A stretch of DNA of 64,000 nt from an uncultured Bacteroidales bacterium (GTDB lineage Bacteria; Bacteroidota; Bacteroidia; Bacteroidales; UBA932), in the NCBI GenBank assembly GCA_947179325.1, contig CAMXAU010000003.1, positions 86,402 to 150,401 of the forward strand. Direction: 5' to 3'. A program made the position numbers and the translations under genes. The notes below the pieces were generated by a model. The model was not told the DNA's origin and ran no database searches. It was given only the letters and a program-made list of their open reading frames with translations. Of this stretch, positions 52,295-61,274 are shown piece by piece (positions within the stretch are counted from its first letter, which is position 1; every line of letters begins with the position of its first letter).

Positions 52295-52879
52295 ATGCCG
52301 CATACAATAATAGATGCAAAAAAGTTCGACAGTCTGTATTCTGAATACAGGCCAAGATTTGTTGTTATAGCCAATTCGTATGTCCGCGACTATTCGTTGG
52401 CTGAAGATCTTGTTGCAGACAGTTTCATGCACTTCTGGGAAAGCCGCTCAGATATAGACCTGAGTTCCGGAAACATTCCTTCATATATCCTGGGCATCGT
52501 GCGCCACAAATGCATTGACGCTTTGAGAAGGCAGCAGCTCCAGCTGAGTACGCAGGAGAAATTGTACAGGCACAACCTGAGGAACATTCAGGCAAATCTT
52601 GATTCACTGGAGGAGTGCGACCTTGCAAAAATGCTGTTCAGAAAGGAGGTGGAGAATATTTTCCGCAAGCGCATGAATGAGATTCCATCTCTGTCCGCAC
52701 AGATTTTCATGTCCAGCCGTTTTGATGGACTGACCTATCAGGAGATAGCTCAGAAGCACGATGTTTCCGTGCGTAAGGTAACCCGTGAAATCCAGCGGTG
52801 CCTAAAGCTTCTCCGCGAAGACCTCGGAGAGTATCTTCCGGTGTTCATGCTGTTGTTTCCGGGGCTTTTTGAAATTTAG
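52295..52879 (+). CDS. RNA polymerase ECF-type sigma factor (start inferred at MPHTIIDAKK)
   Basis: Sigma-70 region 2 'YVRDYSLAEDLVADSFMHFWESR', region 4 'FDGLTYQEIAQKHDVSVRKVTREIQRCLKLLREDL'. Confidence 0.93.
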   Translation: MPHTIIDAKKFDSLYSEYRPRFVVIANSYVRDYSLAEDLVADSFMHFWESRSDIDLSSGNIPSYILGIVRHKCIDALRRQQLQLSTQEKLYRHNLRNIQANLDSLEECDLAKMLFRKEVENIFRKRMNEIPSLSAQIFMSSRFDGLTYQEIAQKHDVSVRKVTREIQRCLKLLREDLGEYLPVFMLLFPGLFEI

Positions 52880-52883
52880 GGAA

Positions 52884-52979
52884 CCCATTCTAAACATCTG
52901 TCACAACGTAATCTGCGACAAACGTATAAATTTACATTTTATTTCGCAGCAATCAAAACGCGGGGAGACCGGACGGCAA
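52884..52979 (+). repeat. right copy of 96-bp direct repeat flanking PUL-2
   Basis: Begins 5 bp after the sigma stop codon; same orientation as 41981-42076. Confidence 0.95.
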
Positions 52980-53076
52980 ATCATCAGCAGCAGGCTCCAG
53001 AAAACAGCGCATACATCAACATTGGCATAAAAATACTTGCGGAACCTGAGGTTGTTGCTATCTTTGCAGCCCCAAA

Positions 53077-53481
53077 ATGAACCGTACCTATACCATATCG
53101 CCCGATGTATTCCTCGTCATCATGAAAGACGAGGAAGGAAACACATATAACTGTACCCCGATGGACACAATCGACATGGGCGGCTACTGCATCACTGTCC
53201 CGGGAATCTACGACTGGTACCTGTATTTCAACACATATGTAGAATGGACTCGGCACACGATGGACAGCAGGTTCAAGGCAAAGATGTTCCACCGCAGGGG
53301 AAAAGAGCTGGCCAAGATAATACGCAAGCAGATGCCGCATGAAGACACTCTTTTCTATTTCAGGTCAATCGACGACGACAGCGGAGTTGTCCTGAAACGC
53401 AGCAGGGTCAAGCTAAGGGAAGAGAAAGGATACCACGAAAATGGCCTGCAGCTGAGCCTTCCTCTCCATGACGAGATGTAA
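53077..53481 (+). CDS. hypothetical protein
   Basis: ORF preceded by TATCTTTG (53059-53066); no family recognised. Confidence 0.6.
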   Translation: MNRTYTISPDVFLVIMKDEEGNTYNCTPMDTIDMGGYCITVPGIYDWYLYFNTYVEWTRHTMDSRFKAKMFHRRGKELAKIIRKQMPHEDTLFYFRSIDDDSGVVLKRSRVKLREEKGYHENGLQLSLPLHDEM

Positions 53482-53505
53482 AACAAAACAGGACGACACA
53501 AGAAG

Positions 53506-55098
53506 ATGAGCAGCAAGATTTTCAATAAAAAATTCACATTTCCCAATACATACATCATTGTATTCACAGTCATAATCATCTGCGCAGCAGCCACATGGTT
53601 CATACCAGGAGGTGAATATGCACAGAGCGGGGACGGAAGCCTCACATATACACAGATTGAATCGGCACCCCAGACATGGCAGATTTTCAGTGCATTGTAC
53701 AAAGGCTTTGAGAAGCAGGCCGGAATAATCGTGTTTATCCTGATTGTAGGCGGTGCACTGTGGATCATCAATTCTACAAAGGCCCTTGATGCGGGGATAG
53801 CCGCCTTCCTGGCCAAAGCAAGAAAACTTGAACGGTTCTCCGTATTCAGGGCAATAGGAGTCAACAACATAATCCTTGTCAGCATGACAGTCATGTTCTC
53901 CCTGTTCGGGGGGATATTCGGAATGAGCGAGGAGTGCATAGCCTTTGTTGCCATATCGATTCCGCTGGCCGTCTCGATGGGATATGACTCCATCACTGGC
54001 GTCGGCATCGTATATCTGGCTGCGCATGTCGGCTTTGCCGGAGCCTTCCTGAACCCGTTCACCGTGGGAGTTGCACAGGAGATGGCCGGACTGCAGCTGT
54101 TCTCAGGAATGGGATACAGGATAATATGCTGGGCCATACTGACACTGTTCCTCGTAATATTCCTGCTTGCATACGCCACACGCATCAGAAAGAATCCGCA
54201 GAAAAGTCCCATGTACAGCATTGACAGCTACTGGAGGGAGAAAGTTTCGGCGAACGCAGAAGAGATACAGCGGTACACGAACCGTTCATCGTGGCTATCA
54301 TTCGCCCTGGCAATGGCTGCAATCCTGCTGTTCACCGTGGCATACTGGAAAGATTGCGCCATACAGGCCGGGAACGCGTCATACAGTGCCCCGTGGCTTA
54401 TGCCTGCCGCCGCAGTAATGTTTGCTGTGCTGTCTGTGGCATCGTTGCGCAAGTCAGTGCATTTCTACATTGTCACACTTCTGGGCTTTGCCATAATATA
54501 TCTGATCATCGGGGCGATATGCTTCGGGTGGTATATCCCGGAAATCAGCGCGCTGTTCCTTGCGCTGGCCATCCTCAGCGGAATAGCCTCAGGAAACGGG
54601 GCGAACAAGCTGGCAGACGAATTCATCGCAGGAGCCAAGGACATATTCTCCGCAGCATTCATCGTAGGTCTTGCGTCAGGAATAATAATCATACTGCAGG
54701 ACGGGAAGATTATCGACACCATACTTCATGCCATGGAATCATCGCTTGACGGAGCCGGGCCGCTCGCATCACTCAGCATGATGTACGGCCTGCAGACTTT
54801 TATAAACCTGTTCATACCGTCCGCCACGGCAAAGGCTGCAATCACAATGCCCATCATGGCACCATTCTCTGACCTCATAGGACTTTCCAGGCAGGCTACA
54901 GTGCTCGCATTCCAGTTCGGCGACGGATTCACAAATATGATTACACCGACCTCAGGAGTGCTGATGGCCGTGCTCGGAATGGCCCGCATCCCCTATATGA
55001 AGTGGGTAAGATGGGCATGGAAATTCATTATGCTGCTTATCGCAATAGGTTTCCTCCTCCTGCTGCCTACGGTAATATTCAAGATCAGCGGGTTCTGA
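53506..55098 (+). CDS. YfcC-family transporter (C4-dicarboxylate/amino acid antiporter-like)
   Basis: Multi-TM; 'TWFIPGGEYAQ', 'LFGGIFGMSEECIAFV', 'INLFIPSATAKAAITMPIMAPFSDLIGLSRQATVLAFQFGDGFTNMITPTSGVLMAVL'. Confidence 0.88.
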   Translation: MSSKIFNKKFTFPNTYIIVFTVIIICAAATWFIPGGEYAQSGDGSLTYTQIESAPQTWQIFSALYKGFEKQAGIIVFILIVGGALWIINSTKALDAGIAAFLAKARKLERFSVFRAIGVNNIILVSMTVMFSLFGGIFGMSEECIAFVAISIPLAVSMGYDSITGVGIVYLAAHVGFAGAFLNPFTVGVAQEMAGLQLFSGMGYRIICWAILTLFLVIFLLAYATRIRKNPQKSPMYSIDSYWREKVSANAEEIQRYTNRSSWLSFALAMAAILLFTVAYWKDCAIQAGNASYSAPWLMPAAAVMFAVLSVASLRKSVHFYIVTLLGFAIIYLIIGAICFGWYIPEISALFLALAILSGIASGNGANKLADEFIAGAKDIFSAAFIVGLASGIIIILQDGKIIDTILHAMESSLDGAGPLASLSMMYGLQTFINLFIPSATAKAAITMPIMAPFSDLIGLSRQATVLAFQFGDGFTNMITPTSGVLMAVLGMARIPYMKWVRWAWKFIMLLIAIGFLLLLPTVIFKISGF

Positions 55099-55137
55099 TT
55101 CCATTCATTCCATTGCCGCAAATCCGGCATCAGTCTT

Positions 55138-55206
55138 TTTTCCTCACCACGCCGCGCACGGCTTCGGCCTCGAGAGGGTACCTTCCTTATAAGTTCCAGA
55201 AATTAT
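55138..55206 (-). pseudogene. degraded 3'-end fragment of hrpB
   Basis: 42 bp (55138-55179) match 58574-58615 at 41/42; beyond that, pieces tccttataagttccagaaa match hrpB ttcctt...ataggttcc...ccagaaac with deletions. Reads PLEAEAVRGVVRKKD*. Confidence 0.8.
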
Positions 55207-55259
55207 TAATTTGTCTTTAAGTCTTTGTATTGTGACAAACTGTTTCAACCGTACATTCA

Positions 55260-56033
55260 TTATGACATTACAAATTTTATGATTTCTATCACATATTCAT
55301 GAGGGTATTGAGAGAATGAAGATATATGGTCACTATCAAACATCTTGACGGTTGTTTTTCTTGAACGCCTATTGGGTATATCTTCAACTACAGAATATTT
55401 GTCAGCAGTTCCTACAATGTATAATTTGTCTTGATGTCTGTTTACATACTTTGCCGGCTTGTATCCATCCGGAAGTCTGACAGACTTTCCATTAGCAGCC
55501 AATTTTTTTACCCATTTATACGGAGAGGCCACATATCCATCATAAATAAGGAACGTGATAGGGATGGTTGCATTTTTCATATATTCATTGACTATGATTG
55601 TACCCATAGATATTCCCATTAATACAGGAGCCACAGACATTCTTCTATATACATAATCAACGACAGTTGACAAATCTTCAACAAATTCACTGTAAAACAG
55701 CTGGTCTGTATCCATCACAAAATCACCGCTTTCTCCAAAGCCTCTATAATCATACAGCCATACATCAAATCCGTATGCCTGAAGATACATTCCAAGATAC
55801 AACCAATACCCCATATTGCCGGCATCAGATTGTGATATAACAATAGGCAGGCCGCCTGCTTCTGCCGGAAGGTGCCAAACATTTAATGCAATATCATCTT
55901 TTGTTTTTACTCTAATCTCTTCGAAATCAACCCCCAATTTTTCGGGAGTGTTCAAATATTGTTTTTCCGGACGAATTGCAAAAACAGGTAAAACATTAAG
56001 AAGGTTAATTATAAAAATCAATAGGTACTTCAT
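55260..56033 (-). CDS. alpha/beta hydrolase with signal peptide
   Basis: 'LPIVISQSDAGNMGYWLYLGMYLQAYGFDVWLYDYRGFGESG', nucleophile-like 'GISMGT', late 'FDSDHISSFS'; start inferred at MKYLLIFI. Confidence 0.8.
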   Translation of the reverse strand: MKYLLIFIINLLNVLPVFAIRPEKQYLNTPEKLGVDFEEIRVKTKDDIALNVWHLPAEAGGLPIVISQSDAGNMGYWLYLGMYLQAYGFDVWLYDYRGFGESGDFVMDTDQLFYSEFVEDLSTVVDYVYRRMSVAPVLMGISMGTIIVNEYMKNATIPITFLIYDGYVASPYKWVKKLAANGKSVRLPDGYKPAKYVNRHQDKLYIVGTADKYSVVEDIPNRRSRKTTVKMFDSDHISSFSQYPHEYVIEIIKFVMS

Positions 56034-56280
56034 AGCTATGTCAATAATGTTAATTATCAAATTCGGTTGCAAAGGTACTCCATAAAAGTTTCAGATACAG
56101 AATATGCGACCTTTTATATTTTGTCGTATATCATTAATAATCAGCAGATATCTATATTTTAAAAGAATAATCATTCTCAATAGTTTCAGATTAAACTTTT
56201 AATAAGGCAAATATGCTATTTTAGACAGCTACAGATATATCTAACTATGCGCCATGATTAACACAAAGACATCTATGATA

Positions 56281-56529
56281 GAACAGAGATAAAAATTCTT
56301 CTCATACTACCGTACGTTCTGTTCGATTAGTTTCATCTTACGTCTTTCTTAATTTCTGCTTCCGACAGATGAGGCCATACTCCTATACAAGCGTTGTTAC
56401 TATTCTTGAGTCGCCAGAGAAGACATATATCTGCCATCGTTTATCTGCCTGATTAGGCATCTTCTCTTCCAAGCGTCACCGCTTGAAACTTGCAAATCGC
56501 TATAGGGTTCGTTGGCAACTACACCGCAC
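56281..56529 (-). ncRNA. structured RNA, possible truncated group II intron remnant
   Basis: Minus strand starts GTGCGGTGTAG, has AAGCG-GTGA-CGCTT (GNRA loop), GCCT-AATC-AGGC inside AGAGAAGA/TCTTCTCT, and ends with GAACGTACGGTAGTATGAG resembling the domain V 3' strand; no RT ORF. Confidence 0.4.
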
Positions 56530-56684
56530 ATGGACTTTTAGCACAGATGCGTGGCATGCCCGTCATACACAAAAAGAACCTACGATCACTTTACTTCGAA
56601 ATCCAATTATACAAATGTTTCAGATACAATATTTATTAAACACACAATCCTAATTCATGAAATATCAAACCCATAGAAGGGTAA

Positions 56685-58343
56685 TCACTTAGAAGTCAAC
56701 AATTGACGCAGGAAAATGCCGAGGTTGGTATCATGACCGTTCAATCCAAGTCTTTTTCGTATTTCGCTTGTATCGTTGTAATGGCTTTTCTTGTTTATAT
56801 ACCGACTGATTTCATTGCCTTTCAAACCGATGGCATAAAGACAACAATGACCAATCTGCTCATCATTAAGACCAGCGGCCTCTAGATAATGGACAAAATC
56901 AGGATGAGTCCCCAGAAATGTCATTCTAGTAGTATCTAGAAATCGTTCCCTATCCTTTACAAGGCTCTCAAGGTCATTGACTGCCTTCCTGTCGATTTCT
57001 GCATTGAGAGTTATAGAAGCGGCAAAAAAACGATTGAGAAGATTCAATCTGTCGCTTACTGCAGACATCACAGCATCATCCCTATCATTCTGCCTTGACA
57101 ATATTTCTATAAGGTCTTCTTTTTCCATAGACAACTGCTTATACAGATTCTGATAGTGCTCATTTTCCTTTGCAAGTTCCATGTTCTCCACATCCTTGAT
57201 TTTAAGACGTCTCAGTCCCAACACCATTGCATAGACAAATATCAAAATGAGTATAATCAAAATAAATATTATCTTGATACGTTTATTTCTTTCTGTTAAT
57301 ATTCTCAATTCTTTCTCATGACGTTCCTGTATGAACCGTGTATCCTGCGAAAATATGACAAGATCTACAGAATCAGTAATATGCGAATAACTCCTGTATG
57401 CATCAAGTGCTTGCCTATAATCACCCAAAGAGTCACAAAGTTCAGACACATGAATATGATATACTGGATCATTCCTGTAATCGGGGTTATATGACCTATA
57501 TGCATCAAGTGCTTTCTGAGCCTTTGAGAAATCACTATTATTTATATACCAATCTGCGACTGTTAGCCATGCGACCCTTTCGCGACCAACAGTTTTGATG
57601 TAATTGTCAACAAGTGCAGAAATTGGTTCTGCACCAAGCGCCATATTCATTTGTATCATACCATCAAAATAGGCTGTCTTTTTCTCTAAGTCTATCTCAT
57701 CCCACAAGGACACTACTTGATTCATAATAGCCATTGAGGCCTCGGCATCATCCAGCATAAATTTAATATTTGCCATAACAAGCAAAGCCCCTGCATATCT
57801 ATTAAGATCCCCGTCTTCATAATAATGCATACCTGCCTTTTCTGCATAGACATATGCCTTTGAAAAATCAAACAAATATTTATATATTGATGACATTACA
57901 TAATACAGCCTAGCTATGGCCTGATGGTCCTCTGCATTGGGGACAAAGGATTCTGCTTGAACAAAACTTCTCATAGCGGCTTCATTATCACCAGAATTAT
58001 TATATATGCGCCCCTGATAATAATAAGACTTCAATTTTTCATCTGCTGTTCCATGGTGCTTGTAATAGGAGACAGATATATTAATTAGACTATCATTCCT
58101 TATATCTACATAGTTCTTATCCAGAGCAATAGAATAAAGTAGAGCATGTCTGGCCCTCTGTTTCTTTGTCAAGAACCCATCTTTAGAAATATTCTTAAGC
58201 ACAAGCAAAGCACTATCAGGCCTCGTATCAATATAATTCTCAATCGCGTCAAGTCTTTTAGCGACATCAGCGTTATTGCCACATGAAACAGCCAGTATAA
58301 TTTCTGCTATAAGAAAAAACACTTTATTGGGGAACCTTTTCAT
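56685..58343 (-). CDS. TPR-containing, membrane-anchored LuxR-like regulator
   Basis: Lipobox 'LAVSCG', TPR-like repeats, one TM 'IIFILIILILIFVYAMVLGL', coiled region, C-terminal HTH-like 'LYAIGLKGNEISRYINKKSHYNDTSEIRKRLGL'. Confidence 0.7.
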   Translation of the reverse strand: MKRFPNKVFFLIAEIILAVSCGNNADVAKRLDAIENYIDTRPDSALLVLKNISKDGFLTKKQRARHALLYSIALDKNYVDIRNDSLINISVSYYKHHGTADEKLKSYYYQGRIYNNSGDNEAAMRSFVQAESFVPNAEDHQAIARLYYVMSSIYKYLFDFSKAYVYAEKAGMHYYEDGDLNRYAGALLVMANIKFMLDDAEASMAIMNQVVSLWDEIDLEKKTAYFDGMIQMNMALGAEPISALVDNYIKTVGRERVAWLTVADWYINNSDFSKAQKALDAYRSYNPDYRNDPVYHIHVSELCDSLGDYRQALDAYRSYSHITDSVDLVIFSQDTRFIQERHEKELRILTERNKRIKIIFILIILILIFVYAMVLGLRRLKIKDVENMELAKENEHYQNLYKQLSMEKEDLIEILSRQNDRDDAVMSAVSDRLNLLNRFFAASITLNAEIDRKAVNDLESLVKDRERFLDTTRMTFLGTHPDFVHYLEAAGLNDEQIGHCCLYAIGLKGNEISRYINKKSHYNDTSEIRKRLGLNGHDTNLGIFLRQLLTSK

Positions 58344-58495
58344 AATTCATAATAATTTCTGCAAATATAGATGTTTTATTGTCTTATTCCATTAGTGTCC
58401 AGGAGAAAGCCAAATAATATTAATAAATTAAAATTTAATAAGTTACAGGGCAATATCACACATACTCGAATGAGTGCACTATAAAGCATAAGATC

Positions 58496-58512
58496 CAGCT
58501 GGCAGCCAGCTG
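58496..58512. repeat. 17-bp perfect palindrome CAGCTGGC-A-GCCAGCTG
   Basis: Read directly; between the TPR regulator start and the hrpB 3' end. Confidence 0.8.
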
Positions 58513-58553
58513 AAACAGAAACTCGAACAGATACAGGTCTGAGACTATAGCCG

Positions 58554-61058
58554 TCAAAATCCTTTTACCGGCGTTTTCCTCACCACGCTGCGCACGGCTT
58601 CGGCCTCGAGAGGGTTGTCCGGCCATGAGTGCTTCGGGTAGCGGCGGCGGAGTTCCTTGCGGACTTCGAAATAGGTTCCGCTCCAGAAACTGCGCAGGTC
58701 GGAAGTCAGCTGGACGGCCTTGTAGCCCGGAGAGAGAAGTTCCATCAGGACAGGAAGGCGTCCACCGTCAACAGCAGGTGTGTCCGTCAAGCCAAAGCAT
58801 TCCTGCAGACGCACACGGACGACAGGGGCATCCGCTCCCTGCCGGTATTCCAGACGAATGCGGCTGCCTGTCGGCACTGTCACATACTCAGGGGCAAGGC
58901 GCTCCACCTCCTGCTGCAGCATGTACGGCAGTTGTCCCCAGATGACATCGCACATATTGATTTTCTTCAGGTCTGCCGCACTACGGGCATTCCCCATGTA
59001 AAAAGGAAGCCACTCGCCTGCCCTGCCGAGAAGAGCATCAGCCGTGACGTCAGGCAAGCCAAGTTCCGGATGCCATGCTGCGACAGATGAAATCCTGCGG
59101 ATCAGATTTTCCGCCTTTTCCGAGAAATCGAACATGGAGCGTCCCTCTTTCTTTGCAGCCTCGCACATGACATTCATTATCTTTTCTTTCGGAACATCGT
59201 GAAGCACAGACGCACCGAGCAGGATTGCTCCAAGCCGTGTCTCGCGCTGTGCAGTTACGCAGCCCTGCCTGCTGTCCCAGAATATGCGGTCACGGATTTC
59301 CGCCATTGCGCTGGCATCCTCTTCCGAAAGCGGAGCCGCAAGAAAAATCCGTCCGATTCCGTCTTTCCTGAGATTGAGGCAGCAGGCGACAATCCATTCG
59401 CATGAGGACATCATGTCGGCCTCGTCCATAGCTGCAATGCTACCGTCCGGGAACTGGAATCTCCCCTGCCCATCCCTCCAGGCCTTGCCGACCCTTTCAG
59501 GATAGGCTGCAGCGAGGAGTTCCCCGATTTTATATGGGTCAACAGCAGAATTGTCTTGACCGACACCTGCAATACGGCAATATTGCAGAGACGCCTTTGA
59601 AATCCTGCCCCATATTCCTCCCATACATTTTCTGCGGTTTTTCCTAAGTTCTGATATTCTTATGTCGACACCCGTCTCCTGGATACTCCCCATCGGGTCT
59701 CTTTCTTCCAGCAATGCAGCCACATCAGCTGCAAGTGCCTTGTCTGACTGGGTTTCGGCCTTAAGGAGCATCTGTCCGATACGCGGATGGCACGGCAATT
59801 CCGACAATTCACGTCCATGTGCTGTAATCCTGCCTATGGAGTCAATTGCTCCGAGAGATTCAAGAAGCCTTCTTGCACGGTCTATATTGTCTGAATCCGG
59901 AAGAGTCATCCAAGGAATACTCTCCATCTTTTCTCCCCATGCGGCAATATCCAGCATTGTGCCGGCAAGGTCTGCATTCATAATCTCCGGTACACGTGCC
60001 GGAGCCATATTCTTTTCTGCACCAAGGCTCCACAGCCTGTAGCAGACTCCGGGAGCAAGCCTTCCTGCACGTCCGGCCCGCTGATCCGCCATATCCATGC
60101 TGATTCTTACAGTCTCCAGGCGGGTCATGCTGCTGCGCGCTTCAAAGACCTGCCTTCTGCAAAGCCCAGAGTCCACAACGATCCTTACTCCTTCTATTGT
60201 GAGTGAAGTCTCGGCAATGGGAGTCGCAAGCACAATCTTACGTTCCCCCGACTTTGAAGGTGCAATTGCAAGTCTCTGCTCTTCAAGCGTGAGCATTCCA
60301 TATAAAGGATACACCCGGGTATTTCCAAGCCCGTGCCCAAGCATTTCCGCACATCTGCGTATCTCTCCTTCTCCCGGAAGAAAAGCGAGGATATCACCGT
60401 CATGCCTGCCGTGGGCCATCCTTACAGCCTTGGCTGTCACCTCAGCAACATTCACAGCATCAGCTTCTTCACTGCAATGCACCACCTCAACAGGAAACAT
60501 TTTGCCTCCGCTCTCGACAAGAGGCGCATCCAGTTCGCGGCAAAGCCATTCGGTATCCATTGTGGCAGACATGATGACAATCCTGAGATCGGGTCTAAGC
60601 AGATCCTGAGCCTGTCTTGAAAGCGCAAGCGCGACATCTGCAGTCAGGCTCCGCTCATGAAATTCGTCAAATATTACAGCCGAGATGCCCTCAAGCCCCG
60701 GATCATTCACAAGCATTCTTGTAAGGACACCCTCCGTGACGACTTCTATCCGCGTCTTTCCTGACACTTTTGTATCAAGGCGCATCCTGTAGCCTACGGT
60801 TTCTCCTGCCTGTTCACCGAGCATCTCAGCCATCCGGCAAGCTATCTGCCTGGCAGCCAGCCTCCTCGGTTCAAGCATAATGATACGTCCGCCACCGCCT
60901 GGCCCATCCAGCATTGCCAGGGGAAGCAAGGTTGATTTTCCGGCACCTGGAGGAGCGGTGATGACAAGACGCGGAGATTCTGTCAGTCTGCGGTTTACCT
61001 CATCAGCTATATCAGCTGCCGGAAAATTGAAATTCCGTATGTCAAATGCGCATTTCAT
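58554..61058 (-). CDS. hrpB: ATP-dependent helicase HrpB
   Basis: 'TAPPGAGKSTLLPLA', 'IFDEFHERSLTADVAL', 'MSATMDTEWL', 'DQRAGRAGRLAPGVCYRLWS'. Confidence 0.95.
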   Translation of the reverse strand: MKCAFDIRNFNFPAADIADEVNRRLTESPRLVITAPPGAGKSTLLPLAMLDGPGGGGRIIMLEPRRLAARQIACRMAEMLGEQAGETVGYRMRLDTKVSGKTRIEVVTEGVLTRMLVNDPGLEGISAVIFDEFHERSLTADVALALSRQAQDLLRPDLRIVIMSATMDTEWLCRELDAPLVESGGKMFPVEVVHCSEEADAVNVAEVTAKAVRMAHGRHDGDILAFLPGEGEIRRCAEMLGHGLGNTRVYPLYGMLTLEEQRLAIAPSKSGERKIVLATPIAETSLTIEGVRIVVDSGLCRRQVFEARSSMTRLETVRISMDMADQRAGRAGRLAPGVCYRLWSLGAEKNMAPARVPEIMNADLAGTMLDIAAWGEKMESIPWMTLPDSDNIDRARRLLESLGAIDSIGRITAHGRELSELPCHPRIGQMLLKAETQSDKALAADVAALLEERDPMGSIQETGVDIRISELRKNRRKCMGGIWGRISKASLQYCRIAGVGQDNSAVDPYKIGELLAAAYPERVGKAWRDGQGRFQFPDGSIAAMDEADMMSSCEWIVACCLNLRKDGIGRIFLAAPLSEEDASAMAEIRDRIFWDSRQGCVTAQRETRLGAILLGASVLHDVPKEKIMNVMCEAAKKEGRSMFDFSEKAENLIRRISSVAAWHPELGLPDVTADALLGRAGEWLPFYMGNARSAADLKKINMCDVIWGQLPYMLQQEVERLAPEYVTVPTGSRIRLEYRQGADAPVVRVRLQECFGLTDTPAVDGGRLPVLMELLSPGYKAVQLTSDLRSFWSGTYFEVRKELRRRYPKHSWPDNPLEAEAVRSVVRKTPVKGF

Positions 61059-61116
61059 TATCAGATATGTCCCTGTTCTGAAGTATTTATATTGATCTAT
61101 ATGGGCCGCTTTTCCC

Positions 61117-61246
61117 GCCTCGGCACAATCAGGCTACCTTTGCTTTGCTCTGGGCATGACGAAAAGGTTTACTTCCGTACAGCTTTCTCGCGCCTCGGCA
61201 ATTCAAGTAAACTTGATTGCGCTCGGCTTAATCGAAAGGTTGACTT
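61117..61246. repeat. two diverged ~56-bp copies of a CTCGGCA...CTCGGC palindromic intergenic element
   Basis: cgcctcggcacaatcaggctacc...gacgaaaaggtttact (61117-61172) and cgcctcggcaattcaagtaaacttgattgcgctcggcttaatcgaaaggttgactt (61191-61246). Confidence 0.7.
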
Positions 61247-61274
61247 AATATTCCGGTATCCGGGGAAACGGGCA

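Noticed and set aside
41981-52979. Integrative element with its own recombinase
   Set aside because: No integrase, transposase or relaxase ORF inside; only the repeat structure supports mobility, so I call it a repeat-bracketed locus only.
53355-54221. 288-aa minus-strand ORF opposite the YfcC transporter
   Set aside because: Shadow ORF of a multi-TM protein; low-complexity and no family match.
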